Positions 18,124-26,627 of a DNA stretch of 64,000 bases are shown piece after piece (the stretch's first letter is position 1; every line of letters begins with the position of its first letter). The position numbers were made by a program, and so were the translations under genes. The notes under the pieces are model-generated. The model worked only from the letters and a program-made list of their open reading frames with translations, was not told the DNA's origin and ran no database searches. The stretch comes from JAOAPG01 sp963791575 (GTDB lineage: Bacteria; Acidobacteriota; Terriglobia; Terriglobales; Acidobacteriaceae), in NCBI GenBank assembly GCA_963791575.1, contig CAWBSY010000001.1, positions 310,001 through 374,000 on the forward strand, written 5' to 3'.

Positions 18124-19733
18124 ATGGCGGTATCGAACGGCACCAACTCAAAATATGACGTAATCGTAATCGGCGGAGGCCACAACGGCCTGGTCAACGC
18201 CGCCTATCTCGCGCGCGCCGGTAAGAAAGTTCTGGTGCTCGAACGCCGCCACGTACTCGGCGGCGCCGCCGTGCACCGAAGAGATTTTCCCCGGCTTCAA
18301 GTTTTCGGTCTGCTCTTACGTGGTCTCGCTGCTGCGTCCGGAGATTATCCGCGACCTCGATCTTCCGCGCCATGGCCTGGAGATTCTTCCGCTCGACGGC
18401 ACTTTCACTCCCATGCCGAGCGGCGATTATCTCTGGCGCGTGAACGACCACGGCAAGACTCATCGCGAGATCGCCCGCCACTCCAAGCTGGACGCCGAAG
18501 CCTACGACGAATTCGGCAAAGCGATGCAGGCCATGTGCCGCTTCGTGAAGCCGATTCTCAGCATGGTGCCGCCTGATCCCGACTACGCTGAATCCGCACG
18601 AACTGATGAAGATGCTCTTCATCGGCAAGCGCTTTCAAGGCATGACCAGCGACGACAAATACAACCAGGTCCAGCTCATGACCATGAGCGCCATCGACTT
18701 TCTCGATCAGTGGTTCGAGACCGACGTGCTCAAGGCGACGATGTCGGCGTCGGGAATCATCGGCACGTTCCTCGGCGTGCGTTCTCCGGGCACCGCTTAC
18801 GTGCTGCTGCATCACTACATGGGAGAAATCGACGGTGCGTTCCGTTCCTGGGGATTCGCCCGCGGCGGCACCGGAGCGATCTCAAACGCCATCGCCGACG
18901 CTGCTCGCGAAGCTGGAGTCGAGATTCGCAAGCAGGCTCCCATCGCACAGATCATCGTCAAGAACGGCAAAGCAAAAGGCGTGGTGCTGCCAATGGTGAC
19001 GAAATTTATGCCGACGTCATTTCATCCAGCGTCGATCCGCGCCTCACATTCGTAAAGATGATCGACGAAGGGACATCTCCCGACGAATTTCTCGAAGAGG
19101 TCAATCGCTACAAGTTCCGCGGATCGTCCGGCAAAGTAAATCTCGCGCTCGACGGACTGCCGAACTTCAAATGCATGCCCGGCGAAGGCGCGCACCTGCG
19201 CGGCGCAATGTCGATTTCCCCCAGCGTCGAATACATGGAGCGCGCCTACGACGACGCCAAGTACGGCAACTTCTCGCGCCGCCCTTACATCGACATGGTG
19301 ATTCCGTCGCTGACCGATCCGTCGGTCGCGCCTCCCGGCAAACACGTCATGTCGTGCTTCGTGCAGTACGCGCCTTACAAGCTGCGCGCTGGCTTGAACT
19401 GGGACGACCAGAAAGAAGCGTTCGGCGACACCGTGATCAACACGATCGCCGAATACGCTCCGAACATCAAAGACATCATTCTGCATCGGCAAGTCGTCAC
19501 GCCACTCGATCTCGAACGCGATTTCGGTCTGAGCGAAGGCAACATCTTTCAAGGCGAGCTTTCGCTCGAGCAGCTGTTCTTCTTGCGCCCCGTGCCCGGC
19601 TACGCGCAGTTCCGCACTCCGATCAAGAATCTGTACATGTGCGGATCAGCCACGCATCCCGGCGGCGGCATCATGGGCGCGCCAGGACGGCTCGCGGCGC
19701 TCGAAATTCTCAAAGACCAAGGGAGCAGCATAA
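18124..19733 (+). pseudogene. PYROXD2/CrtI-like FAD oxidoreductase 1, frameshifted
   Basis: An FAD-dependent amine-oxidase/phytoene-desaturase-type protein of about 535 residues. The N terminus has the dinucleotide-binding motif VIGGGHNGLVNAAYLARAG and LVLERRHVLGGAA. Middle parts include ASGIIGTFLGVRSPGTAYVL and FARGGTGAISNAIADAA, and the end has NLYMCGSATHPGGGIMGAPG. Frame breaks are inferred near 18272, 18587 and 18992, and probably at 19720, where removing one G gives a TAA immediately before the ATG of the next gene. Three of the four look like one-base insertions. The product would oxidise a C-N or C-C bond with oxygen or another acceptor. Confidence 0.75.
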
Positions 19734-21321
19734 ATGGCCGACAAGCGCGATGTCGTCATCATCGGCGGCGGCCACAACGGGCTGGTCACTGCCTTCTACC
19801 TGGCCAAAGCTGGATACAAGCCGCTGGTCCTCGAGCGCCGCCCGCAAGCGGGTGGCGCTGCGATCACCGAAGAATTTCATCCCGGTTTCCGCTGCTCGAT
19901 TCTCGCTCACTCTGCCGGGCCGCTTCGCCCCGAAGTTGTCCGCGACATGCAGCTCGAAAAGCACGGACTGAAATTCATCACGCCCGGATGTTGCCGTCGC
20001 GTCGCTCTCTCCGGACGGCCGCGCTCTCATTCTCTATCACGACGCACAGAAATCGGCCGCAAGAGATCGGCAAGTTTTCGCAAAAAGATGCGGCCAAATA
20101 TCCCGAGTTTCAGGCCTCGCTGGCGAAGATGGGCAAAGTTATCGGCGAAGCGCTCGCACTAACTCCTCCGAATATCGACAGCCCCAGCCGAGGCGATCTC
20201 TGGGGAATGCTGAAGACCGGACGCGCGATTCGCAATCTGGGCAAGAAAGATATGTATCGCTTGCTGCGCTGGGGACCGGCGGCCGTGGCCGATGTTGTCG
20301 CCGAATACTTTGAGACTGAATTGCTTGCGCGCCACCATCGCGGCTCGCGGAATCTTCGGAACTTTTCTTGGTCCGTGGTCAGCGGGCAGCGCTCTTGTGC
20401 TGCTGATTCGCGCGGCTGGCGATTCTCATCCCGCTGGCTCGGCGAATTTCGCGGCTGGTGGCATCGGCTCGATTACGCAAGCCATGGCCGCCGCTGCCAC
20501 AGCAGGCAGGAGCGGAAATCCGAACCGGCGCGGAAGTCATCGAAGTCCGCGTGAAAGACGGAGCAGCAACCGGCGTAGTACTCGTCACCGGAGAAGAAAT
20601 CACCGCGAAGGCGATCGTCTCAAATGCCGATCCGAAGCGCACGCTTGTTGAAGCTGGTCGATCCGGCACATCTCTCTCCGGATTTCGCCCTGAAGTTGCA
20701 GCACTACCGGATGCCGGGAACATTGGCGAAAGTAAACCTCGCGCTTTCCGGATTGCCCAAATTCACTGCATTGAACGGTGATGCCATGCACTCAGCGGCC
20801 GCATCCACATCGGCCCCGAGATCGACTATCTAGAACGGGCCTTTGACGAATCGAAGTACGGCAGTTTTTCTAAGCAGCCTTATCTCGAAGTCGCGATCCC
20901 GACTGTCACTGATCCGTCGCTCGCGCCTGCGGGTAAGCACGTCATGTCGATCTACATGCAGTATGCGCCTTACAAACTGAAGGGAACGGACTGGGAAACT
21001 CAGCGGGTTGCGCTCGGGGATACTGTCGTGAAGACGCTTGCGCAATATGCGCCGAATCTGCCCGAGCTGATCCTGAGCCATCAGATCATTACGCCGCAGG
21101 ATTTAGAAGACACTTACGGACTGACGAACGGCCACATCTTCCACGGCGAGTTATCGCTGGATCAGTTCTTCACCATGCGTCCGTTGCTCGATTGGGCGCG
21201 ATATCGTACCCCGATCCAAAATCTGTATCTGTGTGGATCGGGAACCCATCCGGGAGCCGGATTAACGGGAGGATCGGGAGCGAACGCAGCGAGAGAGATT
21301 TTGAAAGAGTTGAAGAAATAA
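19734..21321 (+). pseudogene. PYROXD2/CrtI-like FAD oxidoreductase 2, frameshifted
   Basis: A second flavoprotein of the same family, about 525 residues, starting ATG 19734 with VVIIGGGHNGLVTAFYLAKAG and LVLERRPQAGGAA. Later parts are SQKDAAKYPEFQASLAKMGK, GIFGTFLGPWSAGSAL, GAEIRTGAEVIEVRVKDGAA, RMPGTLAKVNLALSGLPKF and NLYLCGSGTHPGAGLTGG. These lie in different frames, with about six or seven breaks (near 19985, 20050, 20325, 20505, 20645 and 20790). It directly follows the first flavoprotein and is its paralogue, so the pair may form a heterodimer or act in sequence. The last 400 bases are intact. Confidence 0.75.
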
Positions 21322-21381
21322 CACCGCACGTTTCGCCGGCTCTCAGAAGTTGGGTAGGCACTCTGCATTGTCTGTCAAATC

Positions 21382-22236
21382 ATGAAGAACACTGCCATCC
21401 TTCTTATTGCTTGCCCCGACCAGCGCGGCCTTGTCGCGTCCATCGCGGATTTCGTTTACCGCCACAACGGCAACATCCTTCATGCGGACGAGCATGGAGA
21501 CTCGGAATCCGACCGCTTTCTCATGCGGGTGGAATTCGACCCGTTGGAATTCGATATCGAGCTTTCACGCTTCGCCGAATATTTTTCTCCGATCGCCGAA
21601 AAGTTTAGGATGCAATGGCGGCTGGCGCAATCCAGCCATCGCCCCAAGATGGTCATTCTCGTTTCTAAATATGATCATTGCCTGGTTGATTTACTATATC
21701 GCCATAAGAGCGGAGAGCTAACTTGCGAGATCCCGCTGATCATCTCCAATCATTCAGACAATCAATCAATTGCTGAGTTTTACAAAATTCCCTACGTGAC
21801 GGTTCCAGTTCCCAAGGACAAGAGGCGCGATGCCGAGCAGAAGATTCTTTCACTGCTCAAACAACATAGTCCCGACTTTATCGTGCTCGCTCGCTACATG
21901 CAGATCCTCTCGAATGAATTCGTAAACGAATACCCACACCGCATCATCAACATTCACCATTCATTTTTGCCGGCATTCGTTGGCGCGAGACCCTATCATC
22001 AGGCATTTGAACGCGGGGTGAAACTGATCGGAGCCACGAGTCATTACGTGACTGAGGTACTCGACGACGGTCCCATAATCGAGCAAGACCTCGCGCGGAT
22101 ATCTCACCGCGATTCCCTGGAAGACTTGTTGCAGAAGGGACGCGACCTGGAAAAGGTGGTGCTTTCCCGCGCTGTGCGGTGGCATATCGAAAACCGGGTT
22201 CTGCTCTATGGCAATAAGACAGTAGTTTTCAACTAA
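21382..22236 (+). CDS. purU: Formyltetrahydrofolate deformylase PurU
   Basis: PurU hydrolyses 10-formyl-tetrahydrofolate to formate and free tetrahydrofolate, balancing one-carbon pools. The 284-residue protein has an N-terminal ACT regulatory domain (ILLIACPDQRGLVASIADF, residues 5-23). It then has a formyltransferase domain with the signature NIHHSFLPAFVGARPYHQAF and LDDGPIIEQDLARISHRD. It reads intact, unlike the two genes upstream, and lies 60 bases after them on the same strand. Its place after a T-protein-like gene and two amine-oxidase-like flavoproteins suggests a role in clearing one-carbon units released by demethylation. Confidence 0.93.
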   Translation: MKNTAILLIACPDQRGLVASIADFVYRHNGNILHADEHGDSESDRFLMRVEFDPLEFDIELSRFAEYFSPIAEKFRMQWRLAQSSHRPKMVILVSKYDHCLVDLLYRHKSGELTCEIPLIISNHSDNQSIAEFYKIPYVTVPVPKDKRRDAEQKILSLLKQHSPDFIVLARYMQILSNEFVNEYPHRIINIHHSFLPAFVGARPYHQAFERGVKLIGATSHYVTEVLDDGPIIEQDLARISHRDSLEDLLQKGRDLEKVVLSRAVRWHIENRVLLYGNKTVVFN

Positions 22237-22290
22237 CAGCCTATGTTCATCTAACATCCGCAAAAGGCCCAGCGGGGAAATATATTTCTC

Positions 22291-22315
22291 AATCCCTATT
22301 GACATACTAGGGATT
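22291..22315. promoter_or_regulatory. Operator-like palindrome over the -35 box
   Basis: Perfect 8-bp arms AATCCCTA (22291-22298) and TAGGGATT (22308-22315) with a 9-base spacer that contains the TTGACA -35 hexamer. A protein bound here would block RNA polymerase, so a repressor site is the natural reading. The regulator is not identified; the layout would fit a small dimeric repressor. Confidence 0.6.
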
Positions 22316-22327
22316 AGGCTTTAATAT
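22299..22327 (+). promoter_or_regulatory. Near-consensus sigma-70 promoter
   Basis: TTGACA (22299-22304), a 17-base spacer and TAATAT (22322-22327). The -35 box is consensus, the spacing optimal and the -10 one change from TATAAT. Transcription would start near 22334. It is the best vegetative promoter I see in the window and drives no coding frame directly. Confidence 0.7.
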
Positions 22328-22333
22328 TTGGTC

Positions 22334-22409
22334 AGTTAGAACATTCGTCTCAGCCGCTACGGATAGGGAATGACCCCACGCAGTCTCCATCCGCAGCGGC
22401 CCCTTTTTT
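22334..22409 (+). ncRNA. Candidate small RNA (about 75 nt) ending at an intrinsic terminator
   Basis: From the predicted start near 22334, the transcript would run through a stem GCCGCTACGGA (22353-22363) pairing with TCCGCAGCGGC (22390-22400). This gives 11 positions with one mismatch. The hairpin is followed by CCC and a six-T run (22404-22409). Inside the loop, GGG-AATGA-CCC can form a smaller hairpin. No open frame lies within. It could be a free small RNA or a short attenuated leader of the unrecognised gene at 22609. It does not match any RNA family I know. The remaining bases to 22608 show nothing clear. Confidence 0.5.
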
Positions 22410-22608
22410 ACCTCCCAAACTTTCCTTCGTTTTTCGCAATACCCTGTCAGTAACTTCGTTTACCCAATGGTGGTACTCCCAATGTCACTTTGGCATGACG
22501 GGGTCATAGGAGAGACTAATAGCGCTGGCTTGGCTTTTATTAGGGTAAATGCCCTGCCTCCCTTGTAATTTCAGTAAATTGCCGCCGATCCTTTGGGGGA
22601 GTTGAGTT

Positions 22609-24144
22609 TTGACCGAAGATCCGAAGTGGGAACTCGCCATCCTTGCCACCGTTCAGGGCTTCTACGAGAAGCTCCTGCAACAGGGTGTTCAGGGAGAAGT
22701 TCCCGTGCCCGCCGGCCTTGAGGCGATCTCGCTACAAGAGGACGGGGATGTCCAGGAGACCCTGGCCAAGATGCGCCGCTGGTTGCGCTTACTCGATATG
22801 GCAATCACGCCAGCCATGCTGCGGCTGGCCTTTACCAGCGATACTGACCCGGAAATTGCTGAGGCCATGCTCCGCTATTTCACGCGGACGAAAGATGGCA
22901 GCGACGTACATCGGGACAAGACCGACCTTGTCGTAACATTCCTGTATCGACATCCGCGCGTCCCAGGTCAATGGGAACGTCGCGGTTATGGGCTTGACGG
23001 ATCACTCCCGCTCTCCCCTTTCGAGATCGCACTGCTTGAAATACTCGCAGACAGCGATGCTCCCCTGCTGGCCGAGGAACATGTGCAGCTTCTGCGCCGC
23101 TTCGATCCGCTGCTCGAGCAAGTAGATAAATTCCGTGATTTGAATGCGCTGATTGAGTCGGGGATCATTCCGCTGGTTCGTGAGTTAAAGCAGTCTCTCG
23201 ATGTTGCTTTTTATCATCCCGGAGTGCTGGCTACGATCGCCCCCTATAATGCGGCATTCGGGAAACGATTTGACGATCTGTTTCACGCCACGACCTCAGA
23301 AATAAAGAATTTCGCTGAAGCGTTACAGGAACAAGGTGGCAGCATTTTGGGCACAGTGGATGGCGTTGACGTCACTATCGAGCACGTTGCGGCAATGCAC
23401 GAAGGCGAACTGCTGAAAATAGACTATTTGCAGGCCACCGACAAGTTTCGCCGCGTTTCGCAGCTGAAGAAAGTTCTGGAGCGCCGTCCTCCAATCCGGC
23501 GCAAACCGCAACTGGTTCAGCCGCCGCTCCCGGCGAGTCCTGCTGCTGGAAAGCCCGGCGCCAAATCGGCGACAAAACCATCGCCTGTTCCGGCACGCCG
23601 GCCGGTGCTGGACGTGCAAGCTTTGCGTTCGGCTGTGACGCCGCAACAGATTTCAGCCGAAGAGACGAAGCTTCTCAAGATTGAGGAGTCGATCCGAATT
23701 TTCGTCAGGGTGGCTGACCCCAAGTTCCGGCAGATCGTTCCTATGCGATTCTTCAACTTGGCACTGACCTCGGCCGAAGCGGATGCGTATTGCGCTGATT
23801 ATTTGGAAGAAAAGAGTCTACGCGCTGGAGTAGCACGGGTACTGTTGCGTCTTGTTGCTGTCTGCGCTCGCATCACCACGGAAATCGAAGAGTTGAAGCG
23901 TTCGGAGAACTCACCTTCCATTTGGAAGCTGCATGCGGACTCGCTGCTCGCCTTGCTCGAATTATCTCGCGCCATTAATGAACATGGGGAGCGCATGGCG
24001 ACGCTAGCGGGACAGCATGGTACTCAAGAAGAAGTTACCGCGATTCAATCCTCGGTTCGCAAATTGCAAGATAGTTCGGAGTCGGCCGTCATGATCCTTA
24101 CAGGGGCGCGCGCAGAAAAAGGTGCCGGAGCTACTGCCCGCTGA
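22609..24144 (+). CDS. Unrecognised 511-residue, helix-rich cytoplasmic protein
   Basis: I do not recognise this protein. It starts at a TTG preceded by GGGGGAG 8 bases upstream. Residues 1-290 are mostly amphipathic helix with no signal peptide or membrane segment. FLYRHPRVPGQWERRGYGLDG near residue 105 is a distinctive insert. A Pro/Ala/Lys-rich linker (about 295-340, PPLPASPAAGKPGAKSATKP) separates a second helical domain (345-500) starting VLDVQALRSAVTPQQISAEE. Length and two-domain layout suggest a scaffold or regulatory protein. It stands alone between purU and the convergent pyrC. Confidence 0.7.
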   Translation: MTEDPKWELAILATVQGFYEKLLQQGVQGEVPVPAGLEAISLQEDGDVQETLAKMRRWLRLLDMAITPAMLRLAFTSDTDPEIAEAMLRYFTRTKDGSDVHRDKTDLVVTFLYRHPRVPGQWERRGYGLDGSLPLSPFEIALLEILADSDAPLLAEEHVQLLRRFDPLLEQVDKFRDLNALIESGIIPLVRELKQSLDVAFYHPGVLATIAPYNAAFGKRFDDLFHATTSEIKNFAEALQEQGGSILGTVDGVDVTIEHVAAMHEGELLKIDYLQATDKFRRVSQLKKVLERRPPIRRKPQLVQPPLPASPAAGKPGAKSATKPSPVPARRPVLDVQALRSAVTPQQISAEETKLLKIEESIRIFVRVADPKFRQIVPMRFFNLALTSAEADAYCADYLEEKSLRAGVARVLLRLVAVCARITTEIEELKRSENSPSIWKLHADSLLALLELSRAINEHGERMATLAGQHGTQEEVTAIQSSVRKLQDSSESAVMILTGARAEKGAGATAR

Positions 24145-24246
24145 GATCTTCCGTGGCTTGGTGTCTGCGCCTTCATTCCGAAGAGCGATAAAGATTCGAT
24201 CTAAGCAAGAGTTGCATACTGCGCTCTCCGCGAGTAATCTTCAGAC

Positions 24247-25548
24247 TTATTCCGCCCGGTAGACTATCGTCCCGCTTACAATCGTCGCCATAACTTTGCC
24301 GGTAAGTTGCGCTCCATCGAAGGGTGTGTTCTGGGACTTCGATTTTCCCTTGGCTGCTTCATAGGTCCAACGCTTTTTCGGATCGAAGATGGTCACGTCT
24401 GCATGACTGCCTCGCGAGAGTGTACCGCGCCCGTTCAGATCCACTACGCGTGCAGGACCTGCGGTGAGTAGTTCGACGATTCTCGCCAAAGAGATTTTGT
24501 GCTCACGATGCAGATGAGTGATAGAGAGGCCGAGGGCTGTCTCAAGGCCGGTGATTCCGAAAGCGGCTCGTTCGAACTCTACAATTTTTTCATGGAGAGC
24601 GTGCGGAGCATGGTCGGTAGCAATCGCGTCTATAGTGCCGTCAGCAAGTCCGACGATGATAGCTTCAACATCGGCAGCAGAACGCAATGGCGGGTTCATC
24701 TTGCAATTTGTGTTGTAGTTGCCGACGGCTGCATCGGTAAGCACAAAGTGATGCGGAGTCACTTCGCAAGTCACGTGAACTTTGTTGCGTTTGCCGCGAC
24801 GCACTGCCTTCAGCGCGTCGGCTGTCGAGAGATGCGCCACATGGAGACGCGCTCCGCTGAATTGCTGCGCGAGATGTATATCTCGCTCAACAATACACGT
24901 TTCAGCGGAAGCGCTCATACCACGCAATCCCAGGCGAAACGAGGTTGGACTCTCGTTCATCGAGCAACCCTCTGTGACGCGAGTATCCTCTGCGTGCTGG
25001 ATTACTGGGAGATTCAGCTCGGCTGCAATTCGCAACGTCTCGCGCATGATCTCGTCATTCAGAATAGGCTTGCCATCGTCCGTGATGGCCACAGCACCCG
25101 CGCGTTGGAGGGCGCGAAAGTCCGTTAGCACTGCGCCCTTGCTGCCTTGAGTTGCGGCGGCAATTGGGAACACATTAACGACGGCACCGCGTTCTGGGCC
25201 CTGAATCCAGCTCACCCATTCCGGCGAGTCAACTACAGGCTGCGTGTTGGGCATGCAGCAGACCGAGGTGAATCCCCCGACAGCGGCCGCCGCTGTACCC
25301 GTCGCAATAGTTTCCTTATAACTTTGGCCGGGCTCGCGCAAGTGAACATGGATGTCGATAAAGCCCGGGGCGACGATCAGGCCGCGTGCGTCGAATTGTT
25401 CGTCAGCTTTGCCACGAATGTTATTCGGTGGAGCGACTTCGGCAACGCGGCCGTCTTCCAGAAGGACATCCATCGGGGCATCGATCTTTGCGGCGGGATC
25501 GATGAGGTGACCGCCTCTAATCAGCAGCGACTTGGATTTAGGTTGCAT
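24247..25548 (-). CDS. pyrC: Dihydroorotase PyrC (class I)
   Basis: PyrC cyclises carbamoyl-aspartate to dihydroorotate, the third step of UMP synthesis. The 433-residue protein is an amidohydrolase with the metal motif DIHVHLREPGQSYKETI near residues 63-79, NPPLRSAADVEAI, and ATDHAPHALHEK carrying the catalytic Asp. Class I length and motifs match the stand-alone enzymes of many bacteria. It is the last gene of a pyrR-pyrB-pyrC group, 79 bases after pyrB with a hairpin repeat between. Confidence 0.95.
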   Translation of the reverse strand: MQPKSKSLLIRGGHLIDPAAKIDAPMDVLLEDGRVAEVAPPNNIRGKADEQFDARGLIVAPGFIDIHVHLREPGQSYKETIATGTAAAAVGGFTSVCCMPNTQPVVDSPEWVSWIQGPERGAVVNVFPIAAATQGSKGAVLTDFRALQRAGAVAITDDGKPILNDEIMRETLRIAAELNLPVIQHAEDTRVTEGCSMNESPTSFRLGLRGMSASAETCIVERDIHLAQQFSGARLHVAHLSTADALKAVRRGKRNKVHVTCEVTPHHFVLTDAAVGNYNTNCKMNPPLRSAADVEAIIVGLADGTIDAIATDHAPHALHEKIVEFERAAFGITGLETALGLSITHLHREHKISLARIVELLTAGPARVVDLNGRGTLSRGSHADVTIFDPKKRWTYEAAKGKSKSQNTPFDGAQLTGKVMATIVSGTIVYRAE

Positions 25549-25579
25549 TCGTATTTATGTCGATCAAAAACAATCAAAG

Positions 25580-25606
25580 TCAGAACCGGCGGACAATAGT
25601 GTCCGC
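25580..25606. repeat. pyrB-pyrC intercistronic hairpin
   Basis: A 7-bp perfect stem GCGGACA/TGTCCGC with a 4-nt loop (ATAG), followed by GCTACAC. The same design occurs between pyrR and pyrB (26583-26609). As it lies inside the operon, it could stabilise or process the mRNA, or be a dispersed repeat that landed twice here. Confidence 0.65.
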
Positions 25607-25627
25607 GCTACACGGTCTTTAGCACCA

Positions 25628-26542
25628 CTATTTTGTCTTACCCAGCGCTCTTGCCAATACCGCCATTCGCACCGGCACTCCGTTACGCACTTCTTCCTCA
25701 ATTACAGATTGCGGACAATCGGCCACTTCAAACGTCAACTCGAGTCCGCGGATGATCGGGCCCGGGTGCATGAGCAGAGCGTCGCGCTTCGCCAGCTTTA
25801 GCCTCGGAATTGTCATCTGATATTTCGCAATGTACTCTTCCAGGCTGATGTTCATGCCAGCCAAGCGCTCTTTTTGTACACGCAGTACCATGACGACATC
25901 AACGCCACGAACCGCATCTTCCACCGTTCGGGTGATTTGAAGCCCGGGGGCTAAGCTGGTTGCCAGATCTGGCAGCAGCTCCGGCGGTCCACACAGCGTA
26001 ATCTTCACTCCGAATTTACTGAGAAGATGAATCGCGGATCTCGCAACCCGGCTGTGATAAATGTCTCCGACAATTGCGATCCGTAAACCCTTAAAGGACT
26101 TTTTGTGGCGCAGCATAGTGTAAGCGTCCAATAAGGCTTGTGTTGGATGCTCATGCATGCCGTCCCCAGCATTGATCACTGGAATGTCCAGATGCTCGGC
26201 CATCAACAACGGGGCGCCAGCATTGGGATGCCGGATTACGATCACGTCTGCACCCACAGCTCGCAGCGTGTAAGCGGTGTCGAGCAGCGACTCGCCTTTT
26301 TCGATACTCGATCCGCTGGAGAGCACTAGGGTGGTCATGGCGTCCATCGACTTTGCGGCTATTTCGAAGGAGCTGCGTGTACGAGTGGAAGGTTCGTAGA
26401 AGAGGAGCAAAACGCGTTTGCCGCGCAACAATGGGCGAGGCTTCAGCGGATTCATCTTCTGGGCCAGCTTCAGTAGGCCCACAACATCCGGCGCTTCTAA
26501 GCTTTCAATGTCGAGGAGGGAACCGGGTGCGACCTTTGTCAT
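25628..26542 (-). CDS. pyrB: Aspartate carbamoyltransferase catalytic subunit PyrB
   Basis: PyrB joins carbamoyl phosphate and aspartate, the committed step of pyrimidine synthesis. From ATG 26542 the protein has 304 residues, the normal size. Signatures are FYEPSTRTRSSFEIAAKSM (carbamoyl-phosphate loop), HPTQALLDAYTM and LLMHPGPIIRGLEL. The frame is open 45 codons further upstream, but that part is unlike the family and covers the intergenic hairpin, so it is left out. No pyrI regulatory subunit gene is present, consistent with PyrR-based control. Confidence 0.95.
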   Translation of the reverse strand: MTKVAPGSLLDIESLEAPDVVGLLKLAQKMNPLKPRPLLRGKRVLLLFYEPSTRTRSSFEIAAKSMDAMTTLVLSSGSSIEKGESLLDTAYTLRAVGADVIVIRHPNAGAPLLMAEHLDIPVINAGDGMHEHPTQALLDAYTMLRHKKSFKGLRIAIVGDIYHSRVARSAIHLLSKFGVKITLCGPPELLPDLATSLAPGLQITRTVEDAVRGVDVVMVLRVQKERLAGMNISLEEYIAKYQMTIPRLKLAKRDALLMHPGPIIRGLELTFEVADCPQSVIEEEVRNGVPVRMAVLARALGKTK

Positions 26543-26582
26543 GCTTGTCTTCAAACTAAAAGTGGAACTTTCAGCCCAAAAT

Positions 26583-26609
26583 TCGCGGACAGGAGTGTCC
26601 GCGCCACAC
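26583..26609. repeat. pyrR-pyrB intercistronic hairpin
   Basis: GCGGACA/TGTCCGC stem (7 bp) with loop GGAG, followed by GCCACAC. It shares its stem, the AG at the end of its loop and its flank with the pyrB-pyrC copy 1 kb away. On the plus strand the loop GGAG resembles a ribosome site, but the operon reads the other way. Confidence 0.65.
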
Positions 26610-26627
26610 AATTTATTCCAACATCCT

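Noticed and set aside
18320..20554. A 744-codon open frame across both flavoprotein genes, suggesting a fusion protein
   Set aside because: It arises because frameshifts join parts of gene 1 to parts of gene 2; conserved motifs jump between frames, and much of its length is out-of-frame Arg/Ser-rich sequence.
16510..21321. Programmed ribosomal frameshifting or recoding
   Set aside because: Breaks are far too many, occur at unrelated sequences, and lack slippery heptamers or shared downstream structure.
22470..22520. Second sigma-54-like site (TTTGGCATGACGGGGTC) before the gene at 22609
   Set aside because: It lacks the GC at -12 with correct spacing, so it was not listed.
24499..25128. 209-codon plus-strand frame inside pyrC
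   Set aside because: Shadow of a strongly conserved minus-strand gene; no motif or ribosome site.
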